The position numbers were made by a program, and so were the translations under genes. Shown here piece after piece: positions 19,430 through 26,065 of a stretch of DNA of 40,563 bases. A model generated the notes under the pieces. It saw only the letters and a program-made list of their open reading frames with translations, was not told the DNA's origin and made no database searches. Each line of letters begins with the position of its first letter. Position 1 is the stretch's first letter. This stretch comes from Clostridia bacterium (GTDB taxonomy: Bacteria > Bacillota > Clostridia > Oscillospirales > Acutalibacteraceae), in the NCBI GenBank assembly GCA_017537245.1, contig JAFYLD010000040.1, positions 1 to 40,563 on the forward strand. Direction: 5' to 3'.

Positions 19430-19763
19430 GAGAATATTGGAATTTTGACGAAAAAAGTCGCATAAAATTCACTGTTTTTTGTAAAATTTTTAAGCAAAAT
19501 AATTTTATTTTGTTTTACATAAATTTTTTATTCACTTTATTTTTGCATACACCATTTTACCACTTATTAACCGAGTTTTCCACCGTTTTAAGGTCGAAAA
19601 ATGCCATAAAACCACACTTTTGCCTTCTAAGTGGTGGATTTCTCGGTGGAAAATGTGAAAAACTTTTTAGGTTGTTTTGGTTTACATAACACTTAAAAAT
19701 GCAAAAATTTCCATAAAAATTGTAACCTTTTTGTAACTTGATTTTTTCACCGATTACCCCTTA
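19430..19763. other. Gene-free AT-rich stretch with interleaved inverted repeats
   Basis: No supported gene lies here. It holds ACCACTTA (19559-19566) complementary to TAAGTGGT (19628-19635), and TTTTCCACCG (19576-19585) complementary to CGGTGGAAAA (19644-19653). Both pairs are perfect, and their order is that of an H-type pseudoknot. A tandem TTGTAAC pair (19720-19726 and 19731-19737) lies nearer the 3' end of the neighbouring minus-strand operon. Confidence 0.5.
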
Positions 19764-20015
19764 TCACGTCAATATATACAAAAGTGCTAAAAAAAGCAAA
19801 TTGTCATCACAATCTTTTGATAATATTAAAACAAGTCCTAAAACGAGTAGCTCATCTGCGCTAAATGAAAAACCTGGCGGAGGGACGTGGGTTTTATCGC
19901 ATTTTGTCTTGTTTTGCGGCGGTATATCGGCCGTTTTTTTAGCTCTTTTATTCATTTCAAGCATTTCGTTTATGGCGCTGTTCTTGCGATTTGAAAAATT
20001 ATGCATACCGGTCAA
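19764..20015 (-). CDS. Small clostridial protein with hydrophobic DDxLL-type C-terminus
   Basis: The 83-residue protein has a basic, proline-rich N-terminal half (PPQNKTKCDK, HVPPPGFSF) and ends in two hydrophobic stretches around a Cys-Asp-Asp (ELLVLGLVLILS, CDDNLLFLALLYIL). Small proteins with this end are familiar from Clostridia and often lie in or near sporulation loci, but no function is known to me. The start is TTG at 20015 (GGGAG about 10 nt upstream) or ATG at 20006. It is third in a minus-strand operon of three small genes. Confidence 0.6.
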   Translation of the reverse strand: MTGMHNFSNRKNSAINEMLEMNKRAKKTADIPPQNKTKCDKTHVPPPGFSFSADELLVLGLVLILSKDCDDNLLFLALLYILT

Positions 20016-20029
20016 TAATTATGCACTCC

Positions 20030-20386
20030 CTAAAAATCAAACATTCCGCTCCCCTTTAAAAGAGGTAATAAATCGATAAGTTTTAAAAGTTTTATCGCGG
20101 TGTCTACCTTTTCGCGTCTAGGCTCACTAAGATGCGGTTTTAACGCCAACAGCAGTTTTGCGCGATTATCGTCGTGACCAGCTTTAAGACGCGACATAAT
20201 CGACATTATTTTGCCTAGTTGCAAAGGATCGATATTATCAAACCATCCGCCCGAACTATCGCTAGATTCGGGCGGTGTTTCTTTTTGATCGTTATTCCCC
20301 AGTATATTCTCTGCCATTTCGCGCAAGTGATTTAAACTTTCGGGGTCGTTTAGCAGTTCTGCTAGTTTTTCGCTAATGTCATCCAT
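20030..20386 (-). CDS. Uncharacterised clostridial helical protein
   Basis: The 118-residue acidic protein has MDDISEKLAELLNDPES at its start and a conserved-looking end (NRAKLLLALKPHLSEPRREKVDTAIKLLKLIDLLPLL). This pattern recurs in Clostridia beside the two neighbouring small genes. It is predicted helical with a low-complexity Ser/Asp linker. The ATG at 20386 is preferred because AGGTGG lies 8 nt before it; an upstream GTG at 20398 is poorly spaced. It overlaps the upstream gene by 8 nt, so translation is coupled. Confidence 0.7.
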   Translation of the reverse strand: MDDISEKLAELLNDPESLNHLREMAENILGNNDQKETPPESSDSSGGWFDNIDPLQLGKIMSIMSRLKAGHDDNRAKLLLALKPHLSEPRREKVDTAIKLLKLIDLLPLLKGSGMFDF

Positions 20387-20585
20387 TCTTTTTTCCACCT
20401 AAAATTTTCATTAGTTTTTGCGCGGCATCGCTGTTTAATATTTTATTTAACTTTTCCTTGTCGGCCAAAACCTCTTCTATCTTTTTGCGGTCGTCTTCTT
20501 TTAAGTTTTTTAGTAGCGCGTCCTTATCTCCTTGTCGCGCAGCATCGAGAGTTTTTTTATCTATTTTACCAAAATCATTATTCAT
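20379..20585 (-). CDS. Small uncharacterised charged helical protein
   Basis: The 68-residue protein is highly charged and helical (DKKTLDAARQGDKDALLKNL, then EEVLADKEKLNKILNSDAAQKLM). It is the first gene of the three-gene operon. GGGAGG precedes the ATG. Its repeated DAA/LLxxL pattern is like the downstream 118-residue protein, hinting at a shared helical-repeat theme. Function unknown. Confidence 0.7.
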   Translation of the reverse strand: MNNDFGKIDKKTLDAARQGDKDALLKNLKEDDRKKIEEVLADKEKLNKILNSDAAQKLMKILGGKKNG

Positions 20586-20614
20586 TTGATTTTCCTCCCA
20601 AAATAAAGTATTAT
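20586..20614 (+). promoter_or_regulatory. Promoter of the phosphoesterase gene
   Basis: TTGATT (20586-20591) and TATTAT (20609-20614) are 17 bp apart. It overlaps the ribosome site and start region of the divergent small-protein operon, so the two units face each other closely. Confidence 0.55.
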
Positions 20615-20647
20615 ATATGTAAATGTATGTTAAGAGAGGGTGCGTTT

Positions 20648-21121
20648 ATGCGAATTGTGGTAATTTCTGACTCGCATGGTCACGGTAGCGTTATAGATAG
20701 AATAATTCGTCGCGAACAAAATGCCGATGCGATAGTTTTTCTTGGTGACGTTACTCGCGATATCGAGGATTTCACTTATGAATATGACGATAAAAAATTT
20801 TATATAGTAAGCGGAAATTGCGATTTTCTTTCCGACTACCCTTATTGCTTGACGGTAGATTTTGGCGGCACAAAAGTTTTTATCACCCACGGGCACACCT
20901 TGGGTGTCAAAGGCGGTATCGGCGGTTTACTACAAGCCGCAAAGCAGCAGGAATGTCAAATAGCGCTTTACGGACATACCCACGTGTCCGATATAAAATA
21001 CGTTGACGGTATACACGTCATAAATCCCGGCTCTTGCGCCCGCTCGCGTGATGGCGGCAACAGTTACGCGATTATAGATATTAGAGATAATGGAATTTTA
21101 CCAAGTATTGTAAGAATATAA
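20648..21121 (+). CDS. YfcE/MJ0936-type metallophosphoesterase
   Basis: The 157-residue protein has the full calcineurin-like dimetal set: DSHG at 8-11, FLGDV, SGNCD, THGH and YGHTHV near 118-123. Small enzymes of this family hydrolyse phosphodiesters or phosphomonoesters, with manganese or similar metals. ATG at 20648 is chosen over an in-frame ATG at 20627 because GAGAGGGTG precedes it and the family starts MRIVVISDSHG. It is a single gene, closed by a strong bidirectional terminator. Confidence 0.88.
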   Translation: MRIVVISDSHGHGSVIDRIIRREQNADAIVFLGDVTRDIEDFTYEYDDKKFYIVSGNCDFLSDYPYCLTVDFGGTKVFITHGHTLGVKGGIGGLLQAAKQQECQIALYGHTHVSDIKYVDGIHVINPGSCARSRDGGNSYAIIDIRDNGILPSIVRI

Positions 21122-21152
21122 AAAAGCACGAACCTTTTCGGTTCGTGCTTTT
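21122..21152. terminator. Bidirectional terminator
   Basis: AAAAGCACGAACC and GGTTCGTGCTTTT pair perfectly around TTTTC, between the convergent phosphoesterase and YitT genes. Confidence 0.85.
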
Positions 21153-21155
21153 AAA

Positions 21156-22049
21156 TTATTTTTTAACCTTTGCAAAGTTGCCAAAAGTGTTACCAACGTT
21201 TTCGACAAACGAAAAGGTATTATCATATTTTTTAAGTATGTTTTGAAAATCCACTATTTGGTGCTTATTTACCACGCAAATTAGTACGTCTTTTTCTTCT
21301 TGTTTATATGCGCCAACTGCAGTAAGCTTGGTAGCGCCGTGACGGAGTGTAGTTAATACCTCTTTGCTTATTTCGTCAGCGTGGGTAGTAATAACCGTAA
21401 ATTTATAGGCTTGCTTTGAACCTTGAAGAATTATATTACCCAAAAACGTGGATATAAAGCAATAAATAATACACAAACACACCGGCTTGTAATCATAACT
21501 CGTGCTACCCTGCGCATCAGCCTTTGCATAAACAAAGAAAGATGCTACCGCAACTATTGCGTTAAGAGTTAATGTTATCCAAAAAAAGTTTAAATAGGGC
21601 TTTTTCACGCTTATGTATTTTGACACAATGTCGGTGCCACCAGTAGATGCGTTGTGACGCGCACATATTCCATAAACCAAACCGCCCAAGGTACCGCTTA
21701 TTATTACGGGATATATAGTGTCGTGATTGCCTGCATCATACTGAAATGCCGAAAAATCAAGTTGCCCGAGTCCCAAATAGGCAAATGAGTAAACCAAACA
21801 AAATAGCAATGATTTTTTTGCAAAATCACGATTCACAAAAAAATAAGCAATCACACATAACGGCACGTTAATCAAAAGCGACATATAACCTATGCTAAAC
21901 CCCGTTTTGTACTGTATCATAGTAGCAATACCGTTTATGCCTGCCGGAGCAAAGTTGTTTTTTACAATAAAGAGTTGATAGGTAAAAGCCAGTAAAATTG
22001 CCGCTAAAATTATAAAGAAATATGCGCTAATATTTTTGAACTTTTTCAT
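21156..22049 (-). CDS. YitT-family membrane protein (DUF161/DUF2179)
   Basis: The 297-residue protein has five or six N-terminal membrane helices with the YitT motifs NNFAPAGINGIATMI and RHNASTGGTDIV, then a soluble C-terminal DUF2179 domain (about 215-290: YKFTVITTHADEISKEVL, AVGAYKQEEKDVLICVVNKHQ). The family is widespread in Firmicutes; its transported substrate is not established. GGGTG precedes the ATG. It is monocistronic. Confidence 0.9.
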   Translation of the reverse strand: MKKFKNISAYFFIILAAILLAFTYQLFIVKNNFAPAGINGIATMIQYKTGFSIGYMSLLINVPLCVIAYFFVNRDFAKKSLLFCLVYSFAYLGLGQLDFSAFQYDAGNHDTIYPVIISGTLGGLVYGICARHNASTGGTDIVSKYISVKKPYLNFFWITLTLNAIVAVASFFVYAKADAQGSTSYDYKPVCLCIIYCFISTFLGNIILQGSKQAYKFTVITTHADEISKEVLTTLRHGATKLTAVGAYKQEEKDVLICVVNKHQIVDFQNILKKYDNTFSFVENVGNTFGNFAKVKK

Positions 22050-22067
22050 AACACATCACCCAAGGTC

Positions 22068-22095
22068 ATTGTAGCACACTTTAAATTTTTTGCAA
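22068..22095 (-). promoter_or_regulatory. Promoter of the YitT gene
   Basis: On the minus strand TTGCAA (22090-22095) and TACAAT (22068-22073) are 16 bp apart, with an extended -10 TG. Confidence 0.6.
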
Positions 22096-22096
22096 C

Positions 22097-22125
22097 AAAA
22101 AAGACGGGAAAACTCCCGTCTTTTT
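22097..22125 (-). terminator. Terminator of the EF-G-like gene
   Basis: AAAAAAGACGGGA pairs with TCCCGTCTTTTT around AAAC. On the minus strand it ends in a run of six T. Confidence 0.85.
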
Positions 22126-22129
22126 AAAA

Positions 22130-24169
22130 TTATTCTTTATTTGCCTCTTCAATAACCTTTTGAGCTATATTTGCAGGTACTGTTTCGTATCTTGCAAACT
22201 CAAGTGTAAAGGTTGCTGTGCCCTGTGTTAGCGAACGCATAGCGGTTGAGAAGTCTGACATTTCGGCAGTTGGTACTTCACCGATGATTTCTTGCATCTT
22301 GTTTTCGAGTGGGTTCATACCAATGATTCTACCACGACGTTTGTTAATATCGCCAATTACGTCACCGAGCATATCGTCAGGAACGATAACGTTAAGTGTG
22401 CTAATAGGCTCTAGTAGAACAGGACTTGCGTTAGAGATACCTTCTTTAAACGCGATAGATGCAGCCATCTTAAACGCCATTTCAGAAGAGTCAACAGGGT
22501 GGTAAGAACCGTCAACGAGTGTTGCCTTAATACCAACCATTGGGTAGCCTGCCAAAACACCCTTTTGGGTAGAGTCGCGAAGACCCTTTTCTACTGCAGG
22601 GAAGAAGTTCTTTGGAACCGCGCCGCCAAATACCTTTTCTTCAAATACGAGTTCGAGGCTATCGGTTGGCTCAAATTCAATCCAAACGTCACCAAATTGA
22701 CCGTGACCGCCAGATTGTTTCTTGTGTCTGCCTTGTGCCTTAACTGCTTTTTGAATTGTTTCGCGATATGCAATCTTTGGTTTAGAGAGTAGTACGTCGC
22801 AACCAAATTTTGCCTTTAGTTTTGATACAACTATATCGGTATGTTGCTCACCGAGTGTGCTCATAACAAGCTCACGTGTTTCGGTGTCGTTATAAACCTT
22901 AAGTGTTGGGTCTTCTTCCATAATTCTGTTAAGACCTGCGCTAATCTTTTCTTCGTCGCCCTTCTTTGCAGGGTAGATAGCGGTCTTAAGATTTGGTAGT
23001 GGGAACTCGATAGCATTAACGGCTACTGTACCAGTTGCAGACAATGTGTCGCCTGTTATGCTTTCGCCAAGCTTTGCAACAGAGCCAATGTCACCCGCCA
23101 TAATTTCGGTAGCGTCTTCTTGTTTGCCGCCTTTTAGCCACATAATCTTTGAAAGACGTTCTTCGTCGCCTGTACGATTATTTTTTAGCTTCATATCGCC
23201 GGTAATTTTACCGGAGATAACCTTAAAGTATGAAAGCTTACCAACAAATGGGTCAGCGATTGTCTTAAAGATAAAGAGCGCGTTTTCTTTTGCAGCATCA
23301 TAAGTAACCTTTACGCCGCTTTCTAACGTATACGTACTATCAGCAGCGGATGGCATAACCTCTGCAATGCTGTCGGCAAATAGACCGATAGCGTCGCCTG
23401 TAAGCTGAACACCGCAATATACAGGACAAATGTCGCCGCCAGCAACACCGGTCTTTAGACCTGCGATAATTTCGTCGGCAGTGAGGTCTTCGCCTTCAAA
23501 GTATTTTTCCATCAACGCTTCGTCGGTAGATGCAACTGCCTCAATAAGCATAGCGCGCATAGAAGCTACTTCGCTGCTATCTGGCATATCGGTATCGGCA
23601 AGATTTAAACCGTCTGCGGTATAAGCTTTGTTAGCAACCAAGTCAACGTAGCACTGAACAACATCGTCAACAATGTATGGAACAACAACAGGGCAAACAA
23701 CTGCGCCGTAATTTGCAACCAAAGCAGAAATTACGCGGTAGAAGTGAGCGTGGGTAGAATTAAGTTTACCAACAAAGAAACCTACTGCCTTACCTGCAGC
23801 GCGAGCCTTTTCAAAAGCTTGCTTTGCGCCAACGGTAAGACCTGATTTACCAGAGATTGTAACAATAACGCTGTCTGCTGCGGCAAGAGCCTCGCTAACG
23901 CCACCCGCAAAGTCAAATAGACCCGGCGCGTCGATAAGATTTAACTTAAAGTCGCCTTTTTCAAGAGCGTAAATGCTGGTAGAAACAGAACAGCCACGTT
24001 TCTTTTCTTCTGCGTCAAAGTCGAAAACTGAGGTACCTTCTGATGTATTACCTATTCGCTCTATTGCTTTGGAATGGTACAAAATCGCGCTTGCAAGCGT
24101 TGATTTACCTGAGTTACCATGACCCAAAAAGGCAATATTTTTAATTTTGTCAGCTGAATAGTTTTTCAT
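22130..24169 (-). CDS. EF-G paralogue (translation-factor GTPase family)
   Basis: The 679-residue protein has the five-domain layout of EF-G: P-loop GHGNSGKS at 16-23, a switch II sequence DAPG at 80-83, and domains III-V with the EF-G-like GGHGQFGDVWIEFEP and RGRIIGM segments. Two GTPase hallmarks deviate. The residue after DAPG, the catalytic His in EF-G/EF-Tu, is Leu84, and the guanine-specificity motif NKxD reads GKLN (134-137). It is therefore an EF-G-like paralogue and not the main translocase. ATG at 24169 is chosen because AAGGAGG precedes it; an in-frame upstream start at 24229 lacks one. It is monocistronic, with its own promoter and terminator. Confidence 0.87.
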   Translation of the reverse strand: MKNYSADKIKNIAFLGHGNSGKSTLASAILYHSKAIERIGNTSEGTSVFDFDAEEKKRGCSVSTSIYALEKGDFKLNLIDAPGLFDFAGGVSEALAAADSVIVTISGKSGLTVGAKQAFEKARAAGKAVGFFVGKLNSTHAHFYRVISALVANYGAVVCPVVVPYIVDDVVQCYVDLVANKAYTADGLNLADTDMPDSSEVASMRAMLIEAVASTDEALMEKYFEGEDLTADEIIAGLKTGVAGGDICPVYCGVQLTGDAIGLFADSIAEVMPSAADSTYTLESGVKVTYDAAKENALFIFKTIADPFVGKLSYFKVISGKITGDMKLKNNRTGDEERLSKIMWLKGGKQEDATEIMAGDIGSVAKLGESITGDTLSATGTVAVNAIEFPLPNLKTAIYPAKKGDEEKISAGLNRIMEEDPTLKVYNDTETRELVMSTLGEQHTDIVVSKLKAKFGCDVLLSKPKIAYRETIQKAVKAQGRHKKQSGGHGQFGDVWIEFEPTDSLELVFEEKVFGGAVPKNFFPAVEKGLRDSTQKGVLAGYPMVGIKATLVDGSYHPVDSSEMAFKMAASIAFKEGISNASPVLLEPISTLNVIVPDDMLGDVIGDINKRRGRIIGMNPLENKMQEIIGEVPTAEMSDFSTAMRSLTQGTATFTLEFARYETVPANIAQKVIEEANKE

Positions 24170-24219
24170 AAGTGTATCCTCCTTGTGAACTTTTACTAAA
24201 AAGTTCTGATTATTGGTTA

Positions 24220-24248
24220 AGTATAGCATATATTTTTAGCAATTACAA
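24220..24248 (-). promoter_or_regulatory. Promoter of the EF-G-like gene
   Basis: On the minus strand TTGTAA (24243-24248) and TATACT (24220-24225) are 17 bp apart. Confidence 0.65.
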
Positions 24249-24294
24249 CCAAAATTTTAAAAAATTTTAATATCTTTTGGTTAAAACTCACAAA

Positions 24295-24353
24295 TTGTAA
24301 CTATTTGTAACCTTTTACGGCTTAAAAGTTACAAAATTGAAAACATTTGTAAC
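24295..24353. repeat. Cluster of TTGTAAC motifs in a divergent intergenic region
   Basis: TTGTAAC occurs directly at 24295-24301, 24305-24311 and 24347-24353, and inverted at 24328-24334. The first two are 10 bp apart. The same tandem pair occurs at 19720-19737 (11 bp apart). Helical-turn spacing suggests protein sites, but the tract is AT-rich and no regulator is identified. Confidence 0.4.
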
Positions 24354-24360
24354 CAAATTG

Positions 24361-24389
24361 TTGCTTAATTTTTTTAGTATTTATATATA
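24361..24389 (+). promoter_or_regulatory. Candidate promoter of the secreted-protein gene
   Basis: TTGCTT (24361-24366) and TATATA (24384-24389) are 17 bp apart. Further TATAAT-like hexamers follow at once, so the exact -10 is uncertain. Confidence 0.5.
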
Positions 24390-24429
24390 TAATATAATCA
24401 CGGAATTTAACTGAAAGGAGTCGTAAGTG

Positions 24430-25017
24430 ATGAAAAAAGTTTTTAGTCTTATTTTATGTGTCGTTGCGATAATTGCTTGTTTGTCACTTATTGCTCCGGA
24501 AATAAGCGACACTGCCAAAGTTTCGGCAGCTACCGCGCAAGAAGCTGGCACAAATCCTGCAGAAGCACGTTTTCTAAACATGCTTAACCACAATTTTGTT
24601 TACAATGCCGATTTTGATAACGCTGACACAATTATCAACAACGCGTCACTCGCGCTCCTTGATTTGCGCGACAGCGCTAACGAGGACTTTATAGCAAACA
24701 CCTACGTTAAGGGTTTTGTAAAAGATATGTACGGCATCGAAATTGAAGATATGTCGGGCATTAATGCTGACTATCCACAACTTGACGGTTATCTCTACGT
24801 CATTCCTCGCGGCTTTACAAGTTATAACCACACCATCGTTTCTATAAAAGAAAATGAAGATGGCAGCTATACAGTAGTAAGCGACGTTATCGTTGATAAC
24901 CACGACGGCTTTGCAAAATCAGAAAAGGCTGTATCACTCTTTGTAAAGAATGACAGTTCTGCTTTTGGCTACAATATGATTTACTGCAACATCATCGAAA
25001 ATAGTACTGATATTTAA
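24430..25017 (+). CDS. Secreted protein of unknown function
   Basis: The 195-residue protein has a Sec signal peptide (MKKVFSLILCVVAIIACLSL, cleavage probably after VSAATA near 36-38). The mature part is about 155 residues, acidic and without membrane segments. It has a helical N-terminal portion (ARFLNMLNHNFVYN) and a beta-rich C-terminal portion (LDGYLYVIPRG, SYTVVSDVIVDN) that could be a small binding or inhibitory fold. No family is recognised. AAGGAG precedes the ATG; a GTG one codon upstream is an alternative start. Confidence 0.75.
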   Translation: MKKVFSLILCVVAIIACLSLIAPEISDTAKVSAATAQEAGTNPAEARFLNMLNHNFVYNADFDNADTIINNASLALLDLRDSANEDFIANTYVKGFVKDMYGIEIEDMSGINADYPQLDGYLYVIPRGFTSYNHTIVSIKENEDGSYTVVSDVIVDNHDGFAKSEKAVSLFVKNDSSAFGYNMIYCNIIENSTDI

Positions 25018-25020
25018 TAA

Positions 25021-25055
25021 AAATACGGGCAAATTAAGTTTGTCCGTATTTTTTT
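25021..25055 (+). terminator. Terminator of the secreted-protein gene
   Basis: AAATACGGGCAAA pairs with TTTGTCCGTATTT (one G-T wobble) around five bases and ends in a T run. Confidence 0.8.
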
Positions 25056-25077
25056 GAAAATTTTTTTAAAATTTTGC

Positions 25078-25106
25078 TTGACAAATTCCCAATAAACATA
25101 TATAAT
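25078..25106 (+). promoter_or_regulatory. Consensus promoter of the tRNA pair
   Basis: TTGACA (25078-25083) and TATAAT (25101-25106) match the sigma-A consensus exactly with a 17-bp spacer, as expected for strongly expressed tRNA genes. It lies 31 bp before tRNA-Met. Confidence 0.9.
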
Positions 25107-25136
25107 ACTTTGGCACGGTGAAAAACCGATGAATAT

Positions 25137-25213
25137 GGCTGTATAGCTCAGCTGGCTAGAGCACACGGTTCATACCCGTGGTGTCATTGGTTCGAATCCT
25201 ATTACAGCCACCA
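25137..25213 (+). tRNA. tRNA-Met (CAT anticodon), elongator type
   Basis: A complete cloverleaf is seen. The acceptor stem GGCTGTA pairs with TACAGCC, the anticodon stem CACGG/CCGTG carries the loop TTCATAC with CAT at 25171-25173, and the T-loop is GGTTCGAATCC. CCA is encoded. G1-C72 pairing and the overall sequence fit elongator Met better than initiator; a lysidine-modified tRNA-Ile2 is less likely but not excluded by anticodon alone. Confidence 0.92.
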
Positions 25214-25216
25214 TTC

Positions 25217-25292
25217 GGCCCGTTGGTCAAGAGGCCTAAGACACCGCCCTTTCACGGCGGTAACACGAGTTCGAATCTCGTACGGGTCACCA
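25217..25292 (+). tRNA. tRNA-Glu (TTC anticodon)
   Basis: The acceptor stem GGCCCGT pairs with ACGGGTC (one G-T), the anticodon stem CCGCC/GGCGG holds the loop CTTTCAC with TTC at 25251-25253, and the T-arm is CGAGTTCGAATCTCG. CCA is encoded. It starts 3 nt after tRNA-Met in the same transcript. Its 3' end is repeated twice downstream. Confidence 0.93.
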
Positions 25293-25298
25293 AAAAAA

Positions 25299-25332
25299 GA
25301 CAGATGCCCTTTAGGGTGTCTGTCCTTTTTTT
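25299..25332 (+). terminator. Terminator of the tRNA operon
   Basis: GACAGATGCCC pairs with GGGTGTCTGTC (two adjacent wobbles) around TTTA and is followed by a long T run. Confidence 0.8.
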
Positions 25333-25344
25333 ATTTGTCTTTAA

Positions 25345-25467
25345 GTGCGAGATTCGAAAAGAACGGTCGGGCAAAGCCCGATGTCAATTGTCCGGGGGAC
25401 AGTTGACAAGTTCGGGTGCGTGTCGGTGGCGGTGCCACCGAGCGAATCTCGTACGGGTCACCAAAAA
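25345..25467. repeat. Structured element ending in a tRNA-Glu 3'-end copy (copy B)
   Basis: Positions 25443-25467 repeat the tRNA-Glu 3' end and flanking A run exactly (25 bp, matching 25272-25296). The element begins with GTGCGAGATTCG (25345-25356), an inverted copy of CGAATCTCGTAC with one mismatch. Between them lie three hairpins: TCGGGC-AAA-GCCCGA (25367-25381), an 11-bp stem GTCAATTGTCC/GGACAGTTGAC with a GGG loop (25383-25407), and TCGGTGGC-GGT-GCCACCGA (25423-25441). The whole could fold as a closed multibranch structure. No anticodon arm or D-arm is present, so it is not a tRNA gene. Confidence 0.75.
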
Positions 25468-25582
25468 TCCCTTAGACAAAAGTCTGAGGGATTTTTACTT
25501 TTTACCTTTTCACTATTCACTTTTATTTAGTCGGTAAAGGGATTTTTGGAAGGTAATAAGTAATAGGTAATAGTGAATAAGT
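25464..25582. repeat. Hairpin plus polypyrimidine/polypurine dispersed repeat
   Basis: A terminator-like hairpin (AAATCCCTTAGAC with GTCTGAGGGATTT, then TTTTT) is followed by a pyrimidine tract (ACTTTTTACCTTTTCAC, CTATTCACTTTT). After a short gap comes a purine tract with inverted similarity (GGTAATAGTGAATAAG). GGGATTTTTACTTTTTAC recurs inverted at about 40068-40085, so this is a dispersed repeat family. Confidence 0.55.
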
Positions 25583-25586
25583 TCGG

Positions 25587-25628
25587 TGTGCCTATGGCAC
25601 AAATATATCCGCAAGGCTTTGCCTTGCG
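25587..25628. repeat. Two short triloop palindromes upstream of the small ORF
   Basis: TGTGCC-TAT-GGCACA (25587-25601) and CGCAAGGC-TTT-GCCTTGCG (25610-25628) are perfect, each with a 3-nt loop, like the hairpins in copies B and C. The second is followed by CTTTTTG and overlaps the -35 of the next gene. Confidence 0.6.
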
Positions 25629-25652
25629 CTTTTTGTTTTATAATGATATAAT
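25624..25652 (+). promoter_or_regulatory. Promoter of the 89-residue ORF, partly inside a palindrome
   Basis: TTGCGC (25624-25629) and TATAAT (25647-25652) are 17 bp apart. The -35 hexamer is formed by the 3' arm of the CGCAAGGC palindrome. Confidence 0.55.
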
Positions 25653-25673
25653 AAATTTTAAGGCGGTGATTGT

Positions 25674-25943
25674 GTGCGAAAATACAAAATAGCTCATTAT
25701 AAGAAATCCAATTCAATTTGGTTCGTTAATGGCGGAAAATTATTAGTGAATGACAACGAATATGTTGTAAAGTGTTTTTTTAAAACTGTAGCAGTGTTTA
25801 AAATTGATAAAACTTTCGCCCATAAAATTTCTTATAATTTATCGCGCAAAGGAATTAATTTATCGGATGACATAAAAAGTATAGATCTTTATTTTCCTGC
25901 AAAAACTTTAGATAAGTTATATGAATTATTTAATCTTAAATGA
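25674..25943 (+). CDS. Small hypothetical protein in the repeat patch
   Basis: The 89-residue basic protein begins at a GTG preceded by GGCGGTG. It is beta-rich in the first half (SIWFVNGGKLLVNDNEYVVK) and ends in a helix (AKTLDKLYELFNLK), rather like a small PH/GRAM-type fold, but no family is recognised. It lies between tRNA-Glu 3'-end copies B and C, has its own promoter and terminator, and is the only gene in that accessory interval. Confidence 0.6.
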   Translation: MRKYKIAHYKKSNSIWFVNGGKLLVNDNEYVVKCFFKTVAVFKIDKTFAHKISYNLSRKGINLSDDIKSIDLYFPAKTLDKLYELFNLK

Positions 25944-25962
25944 TTTTTAGTGTCATATGCAT

Positions 25963-25995
25963 AAAATAAAGCACCCAAAATGGGTGCTTTATTTT
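25963..25995. terminator. Bidirectional terminator
   Basis: AAAATAAAGCACCCA and TGGGTGCTTTATTTT pair perfectly around AAA. It serves the 89-residue ORF and, in reverse, the GH130 fragment. Confidence 0.8.
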
Positions 25996-25996
25996 T

Positions 25997-26065
25997 TTAT
26001 TTCTCATCCACACAAAGATTTAATAGATCTTCTAGTTTTGCGGTAGCAAGGCACTCTACTGTGTC
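25997..26065 (-). pseudogene. C-terminal 22-codon fragment of a second GH130 gene
   Basis: The minus strand encodes DTVECLATAKLEDLLNLCVDEK and a stop, matching the end of the intact GH130 protein at 27009-28016 (DTVECLATAKLEDLLNLC, then AESM). The DNA match over about 56 bp has roughly three differences, and 26033-26065 is identical to the intact gene. Homology stops abruptly at 26065, in the first bases of repeat copy C, so a GH130 paralogue was probably cut away here. Confidence 0.8.

Noticed and set aside
19738-20079. Plus-strand 113-residue ORF
   Set aside because: It overlaps the minus-strand 83-residue gene, which has a clostridial hydrophobic C-terminal pattern, follows two coupled genes and has a candidate ribosome site. 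The plus frame has none of these.
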